NCBI RefSeq assembly: GCF_036345255.1
Contig: NZ_CP107783.1
Coordinates: 5,502,001-5,566,000 of the forward strand
Source: Streptomyces sp. NBC_00569
GTDB taxonomy: Bacteria; Actinomycetota; Actinomycetes; Streptomycetales; Streptomycetaceae
Direction of reading: 5' to 3'
Length of the DNA stretch: 64,000 bases
Shown here: one piece after another, positions 61,104-64,000 of the stretch
Layout: each line of letters begins with the position of its first letter
How positions within the stretch are numbered: position 1 is the first letter of the stretch
The notes under the pieces: generated by a model
Database searches by the model: none
What the model saw: only the letters and a program-made list of their open reading frames with translations
What the model was told of the DNA's origin: nothing
Program-made: the position numbers and the translations under genes

Positions 61104-61637
61104 GTGGGTTGCTCGCACACCGCAGGATGCCCCCTTTTCCCCTTGCTCAAGGCGAGTTTGCAGGGGTGGCGCGACTATTACTGCGACAGCGAGGATCAAT
61201 GGCTCGGCTGTGCGCGCTACCAGGTGTCACTCACCGGCGAGCGCGTGCCGATCAGCCTGCTGCCCAATGGAGCCCGCGCACGCCACCTGGAAGACATGCC
61301 CGAGGGCGCGGACCGGTCCAGCGCCGCCGGACCTGAGCAGGGGGCCGAGCAGGCTCGTCCCCCCCAGCCCAATCCTTGGCGGCAGGAGAACCCGTCCTGG
61401 TCGCAGCCGGCACCGGCTTGGCCGGCAGAGCCGTCAGAACCTGTGACCGCGGCATCGGATGCTGCGGCTCACTTCGGGCCGGCGTCCCCGACGATCTCGG
61501 CGTCGCATTACAAACCGTCATCGTCCGCACGGGCTCCCCATCCCGCAGACCGTCCGTCCAGGCGCGCTGGGCAGAGCTCCAGACCGAAACGCGGGCTCTG
61601 GGCTCGATTCACCGAATGGATGGGAGGCCCCGCATGA
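61104..61637 (+). CDS. Cys-containing soluble protein, first gene of sulfur-transport operon
   Basis: 177 residues from GTG 61104 (AAGGGAG 5 nt upstream). The conserved part (1-65) is GCSHTAGCPLFPLLKASL, RDYYCDSEDQWLGCARYQ and RVPISLLPNGA; Cys at 3, 8, 27 and 36 suggest an Fe-S or Zn site. Residues 75-155 are Pro/Ala/Ser-rich and disordered. The C-terminus RPKRGLWARFTEWMGGPA matches 10 of 18 positions of the tail of the protein at 60466. Its stop overlaps the next start (ATGA). The function is unknown; a sulfur or metal relay to the transporter is possible. Confidence 0.7.
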   Translation: MGCSHTAGCPLFPLLKASLQGWRDYYCDSEDQWLGCARYQVSLTGERVPISLLPNGARARHLEDMPEGADRSSAAGPEQGAEQARPPQPNPWRQENPSWSQPAPAWPAEPSEPVTAASDAAAHFGPASPTISASHYKPSSSARAPHPADRPSRRAGQSSRPKRGLWARFTEWMGGPA

Positions 61638-62284
61638 GTGACTACTGGCCCTGGTGGGCCGGCGCTGCCGGGCTCGCTCTGATCACCATCAACTACGCCC
61701 TCACCACGGATCGGTCGTTCGGGGTGTCGTCCGCGTGGGATCGCGTCCTGCACTGGCGCAGGGAGCGTCGGCTCGAGCGCATGGACGAGGAGTTCACCGA
61801 CGAGCGAGCGCTCGCCGAGGCTCTCGCCGTAGCGACGGCGGAGCACTTCGGCACCGACTACGCCGCGCCCACCGCGCCGCCGGTTCCCTACGGCACGTCA
61901 CAGCCGGTCCAGACGGACGTCGAACCAACGGTGAATGAGGACACCTCGGCCCTCTCCCCGGCCCCGCTGGTCACCCAGGTCGCCCTGCTGGTGTCGATCT
62001 TCCTCGGCGGGTTGATCGCTGCGGTCACCTCCGGACAGTTCCACCTCCGCTTCGACATGGGCCCGGGATTCCGGGACGTGGTCACCGCGAATCCGACCAC
62101 CATGATCGTCCTGCTGTTCATCGGAGGCGTGCTGGTCGGCTTCGGAACTCGGCTGGCCGGTGGCTGCAGTTCCGGCCACGGGCTCAACGGCTGCGGCCGT
62201 CTGCGCCCGGTCAGCCTGGTCGCGACCGCCGTGTTCTTCGGCACCGCCGTCGCGGTCTCGTTCCTTCTGTGGAAGGTGATCTGA
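61634..62284 (+). CDS. YeeE/YedE-family sulfur transporter, first half
   Basis: 216 residues; ATG 61634 overlaps the previous stop. TM segment at about 5-20, a charged cytoplasmic loop of about 85 residues, then TM segments from about 112. The YeeE/YedE signature is GGVLVGFGTRLAGGCSSGHG (about 171-190), whose Cys is the thiosulfate relay residue in TsuA-like proteins. The long inserted loop is unusual. With the next gene it makes a split transporter, expected to import thiosulfate or a related sulfur species. Confidence 0.82.
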   Translation: MSDYWPWWAGAAGLALITINYALTTDRSFGVSSAWDRVLHWRRERRLERMDEEFTDERALAEALAVATAEHFGTDYAAPTAPPVPYGTSQPVQTDVEPTVNEDTSALSPAPLVTQVALLVSIFLGGLIAAVTSGQFHLRFDMGPGFRDVVTANPTTMIVLLFIGGVLVGFGTRLAGGCSSGHGLNGCGRLRPVSLVATAVFFGTAVAVSFLLWKVI

Positions 62285-62700
62285 TGCGTACCCGAGGCGC
62301 GATTCTGCTGGCCAACATCATCACGGGACTGACTCTCGGTTACACCGTTTCCCGTATCGGCTTCGGCGACTACACCGAGCTGAACCGTATGTTCACCTTC
62401 CAGGACCTGCGGATGTTCTTCTCCTTCGCGGGTGCCGTCGGGATCATCGTGTGCGCGTTCGCTCTGCTGCGGATCCGCCGCACTCCGGGGCGCATCCACG
62501 CGGGCGTGATCCCCGGCGCCGTGCTGTTCGGAACCGGATGGGCGATCTCGGGCGGGTGCCCGGCGATCCCGATCATCCAGGTCGCCAGCGGTTACGTGCC
62601 CGCGCTTGTCACTATCGTGGGCGTCGTCGTCGGTATCCGACTGTGCCGCTGGGCCAATGCCCGCTACTTCCATCTGGACCGCGGCTCCTGCGGCCTGTAA
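62284..62700 (+). CDS. YeeE/YedE-family sulfur transporter, second half
   Basis: 138 residues; ATG 62284 overlaps the previous stop by 1 nt (TGATG). Four hydrophobic segments (about 6-24, 42-62, 74-95, 100-122). The signature Cys is in GWAISGGCPAIPIIQ (about 89), equivalent to the C-terminal Cys site of full-length YeeE. It ends the operon; no terminator is apparent before the decayed stretch. Confidence 0.8.
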   Translation: MRTRGAILLANIITGLTLGYTVSRIGFGDYTELNRMFTFQDLRMFFSFAGAVGIIVCAFALLRIRRTPGRIHAGVIPGAVLFGTGWAISGGCPAIPIIQVASGYVPALVTIVGVVVGIRLCRWANARYFHLDRGSCGL

Positions 62701-62816
62701 CCAAGGCCGCCCACCGAATCGTGCTCGCCCTTCGCATGGCCACATCGGTAAAGGGCCCTGCCGGCGTGGCCTCGCTTGCCGCCTCCCGGCCCCTGACCGC
62801 TTCGAGGGCGCGGGGA

Positions 62817-62850
62817 GAACCCTTGGGAGAAGATCTTCTCCCAAGGGTTC
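62817..62850. repeat. 34-bp perfect palindrome
   Basis: The left arm GAACCCTTGGGAGAAGA (62817-62833) is followed directly, without spacer, by its reverse complement to 62850. There is no T tract. It is much longer than a usual operator. It could be a transfer or replication locus of the element, a cruciform-forming terminator or a protein-binding site. Confidence 0.85.
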
Positions 62851-62935
62851 CCATGCACTGGGTGAGACCAAGCCATACCAACTGCCTGACCTGCACAAAC
62901 GCGAGCGAGGTCAGGTACGGATCTCGTCCGGACCT

Positions 62936-62977
62936 TATTCGGGACGAAGAGGTCGTAAGTTCAAATCCCGCCCCTGA
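62936..62977 (+). repeat. tRNA-Pro-like 3' relic (old attachment site?)
   Basis: ATTCGGGACGAAGAGGTCGT and the following TTCAAATCCCGCC closely resemble, from memory, the 3' half of Streptomyces tRNA-Pro(CGG), a known integration site of pSAM2-like elements. The T stem and acceptor end are altered and the 5' half is absent, so it is not a functional tRNA. Confidence 0.45.
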
Positions 62978-63224
62978 CAGCTGAAGCACCGGGTGAGGAT
63001 CTTGGATGCCTTGAACAGGGCAGGCCCACACGTCGGAAGCCACGACGACAAGCCACTGACGCCAGCGCGGTGGAACTTTCCCTACTCTCGTCAAGCCCGC
63101 GCACGGCGCGGGAGCGCGCCGCCTCTGCGGCGCGGCCTGCCTCCTGTCTCCGCCCCGGCTGGCCGCGCCCGGCGGCGCGCAACGTGCAAGAGAGCAACGG
63201 TCGGGAAGTCACCCGCGGGCACAA

Positions 63225-63428
63225 GATGATGCCTCCGGCGGGGGATCGGCCGGCACCGGCAGCGCGCAGTTGGTCTTCGTGCCTACGAACGCCGGTACGA
63301 AGGCGACGGTCCCCTGCGACGGGTCAGTGGTTCAGCAGCGGATCACTGCGGACAAGCTGGTCCACATCGACGTCGACGGCTCCAAAGGGGCGACCGGAGT
63401 GGTCGCCTGGCAGATCGACGCACCGTGA
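63225..63428 (+). pseudogene. Possible C-terminal fragment of a secreted protein
   Basis: The frame ending in TGA at 63426-63428 reads GSAGTGSAQLVFVPTNAG, TKATVPCDGSVVQQRITADK and LVHIDVDGSKGATGVVAWQI, which has a protein-like composition and high third-position GC. No start or ribosome binding site precedes it, and the upstream part becomes low-complexity. Family not recognised. Confidence 0.35.
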
Positions 63429-63453
63429 GCAGGGTGCGGCTCTACGGCTGGCC

Positions 63454-63473
63454 AGTCTCACTTCTAGTCTCGA
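63454..63473. repeat. AGTCTCA...GTCTC repeat, copy 2
   Basis: AGTCTCACTTCTAGTCTCGA matches 16 of 20 bases of 59197-59216, and lies 117 bp before the right attachment site. Confidence 0.35.
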
Positions 63474-63589
63474 TTGCCGCCTAATCCGACGTGGTCTGCA
63501 CCCGTCCACGAGCGTCCGGCACGGCACTTGACCTGCGAGGCGAGTCCTCTCTGGACACCCCATGACAGCCGTGGAACAAGCCCGGACAG

Positions 63590-63641
63590 CTTGTAATGCG
63601 TAGGTCGTCGGTTCGAATCCGACAGGGGGCTCCATCGGAAA
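63590..63641 (+). repeat. Right attachment site (attR), 52-bp direct repeat
   Basis: Identical to 59060-59111, offset 4,530 bp. It contains the 3' half of tRNA-Thr with CCA but no 5' half, so it is not a second tRNA gene. Confidence 0.85.
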
Positions 63642-63673
63642 CCCCAGCTCAGATGCCGTCTGAGCTGGGGTTT
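63639..63673 (+). terminator. Duplicate of the tRNA-Thr terminator
   Basis: A perfect 15-bp stem (63639-63653 with 63659-63673). Relative to 59109-59143 one base pair is exchanged on both sides (G-C to C-G), so pairing is kept. Confidence 0.7.
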
Positions 63674-63678
63674 CTCTG

Positions 63679-63760
63679 TTCTGTGGACGGGGCGGCGACG
63701 CCGGGTGCGGGCCGCGCGATGAGCGGTGGGCTCAGTTCCGGTCTCGGGCGGGGGCCGCGG
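63679..63760 (-). pseudogene. Relic of a second integrase C-terminal tail
   Basis: Read on the minus strand, this DNA gives RPPPETGTEPTAHRAARTRR, similar to PATETRTETGDRRAARSRAR at the end of the integrase fragment left of the element. On the plus strand, GCGGCGACG, GCGGGCCGCGCG and CTCAGTTCYGGTCTC occur in the same order after both attachment sites. It suggests a related element once lay to the right. Confidence 0.45.
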
Positions 63761-63952
63761 CCTCGTCCGAACCCGGATGTCTGGCGCTGTGTCAGAAAGC
63801 TCCGAGGTATGCACCACGCGCGGGAATTCCACTCGATCAGCAGCCCGACGTCACACCTTGAGCTGTCCTGAAATGACAGTTGATGAGCCGATTATTACGT
63901 TCGTTGCAGGTCGGCTGTACAGCTGGCGTCTCTGAGACAGGAGAGGAGTGAC

Positions 63953-64000
63953 ATGCCGACGCGAATGTTCGCCGTGTCCGCTGCCGTGGTAGGCGCAGCG
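63953..64000 (+). CDS. Start of a secreted or membrane protein, 3' end outside window
   Basis: ATG 63953 has a strong ribosome binding site (AGGAGAGGAG). The 16 visible residues, MPTRMFAVSAAVVGAA, look like the start of a signal peptide or TM segment. Nothing more can be said. Confidence 0.55.
   Translation, partial: MPTRMFAVSAAVVGAA

Larger units (their letters stand above)
62701..63589. other. Decayed right part of the element
   Basis: About 890 bp without an intact gene. It contains a 34-bp perfect palindrome, a tRNA-Pro-like relic, a possible C-terminal gene fragment (63225-63428) and a 20-nt repeat shared with the integrase tail, each listed separately. Confidence 0.6.

Noticed and set aside
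62817..62850. Insertion sequence end
   Set aside because: The palindrome has no partner copy nearby, no target duplication and no transposase.
63590..63634. Second tRNA-Thr gene
   Set aside because: Only the 3' half from the anticodon loop onward is present; acceptor 5' strand and D arm are missing.
63324..63635. Minus-strand frame beginning with EPPVGFEPTTYALQ
   Set aside because: It is the reverse translation of the tRNA-Thr 3' end in attR, a well-known spurious protein type.
59197..63747. CRISPR-like repeats
   Set aside because: Only three diverged copies at irregular distances and no cas genes.

Overview
The window is chromosomal DNA of a Streptomyces-type actinomycete. The evidence is the very high GC with strongly GC-biased third codon positions, the gene families (mshA of mycothiol synthesis, CarD, MsiK, an ECF41 sigma factor, an HbhA-like protein), many GTG starts, and many genes with a TANNNT -10 box only 6 or 7 nt before the start codon, the leaderless arrangement. 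The block gpmA ... phoU / phoR-phoP / carD-ispD-ispF / cysS-rlmB / msiK is the order I know from Streptomyces chromosomes, so most of the window is conserved backbone. Family names rest on motifs read by eye; no search was run.

Layout. 1-2.3 kb: asparaginase-like protein (5' end missing) and an Eis-like acetyltransferase. 2.4-9.6 kb: an unusual accessory cluster with two paralogous modules (a ~61-residue membrane protein divergent from a GntR-like regulator), a third such regulator, two related HAD hydrolases, an APH-like kinase, and a membrane-anchored protein that appears to carry the regulators' C-terminal domain without the HTH. 9.7-17.6 kb: regulators and efflux (TetR, a frameshifted HelD-like ATPase, MarR/MFS pair, ECF41 sigma/SDR pair, AraC). 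17.6-19.2 kb: XRE-HbhA-DUF2516. 19.2-31.6 kb: SpoIIE-type phosphatase, NlpC/P60 hydrolase, methyltransferase, mshA, YbjN, beta-helix protein, MFS, gpmA, CorA, serine hydrolase. 31.8-32.3 kb: a broken lipoprotein gene. 32.6-39.6 kb: NCS1 permease and LysR regulator beside a five-gene overlapping operon (flavin reductase, HpaB-like monooxygenase, RidA, DUF1028, M20 hydrolase), which looks like a catabolic pathway for an unidentified, probably nitrogen-containing aromatic or heterocycle. 39.5-44.8 kb: TetR, aldehyde dehydrogenase, class III aminotransferase and APC permease, suggesting amine or polyamine use. 44.9-59.1 kb: a 49-residue Cys-rich peptide, then the phosphate-control, isoprenoid, cysteinyl-tRNA and sugar-import backbone, ending in tRNA-Thr(TGT).

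59.0-63.6 kb is a decayed integrative element. A 52-bp copy of the tRNA-Thr 3' end recurs 4,530 bp downstream. Between the copies lie a C-terminal integrase fragment, an RTX-repeat fragment, two small Cys-containing proteins with the same C-terminal tail, a split YeeE/YedE-type sulfur transporter, a 34-bp perfect palindrome and a tRNA-Pro-like relic. DNA beyond the right repeat looks like the decayed tail of a second, related integrase, so elements have probably accumulated in tandem at this tRNA.

The best candidate for an undescribed system is the 2.4-9.6 kb cluster: regulators with a shared, unnamed C-terminal domain that resembles, from memory, DUF5919/PLD-like sensors, together with enzymes able to phosphorylate and dephosphorylate a small molecule. 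The HpaB/RidA/DUF1028/M20 operon with its LysR-type motif is the second.
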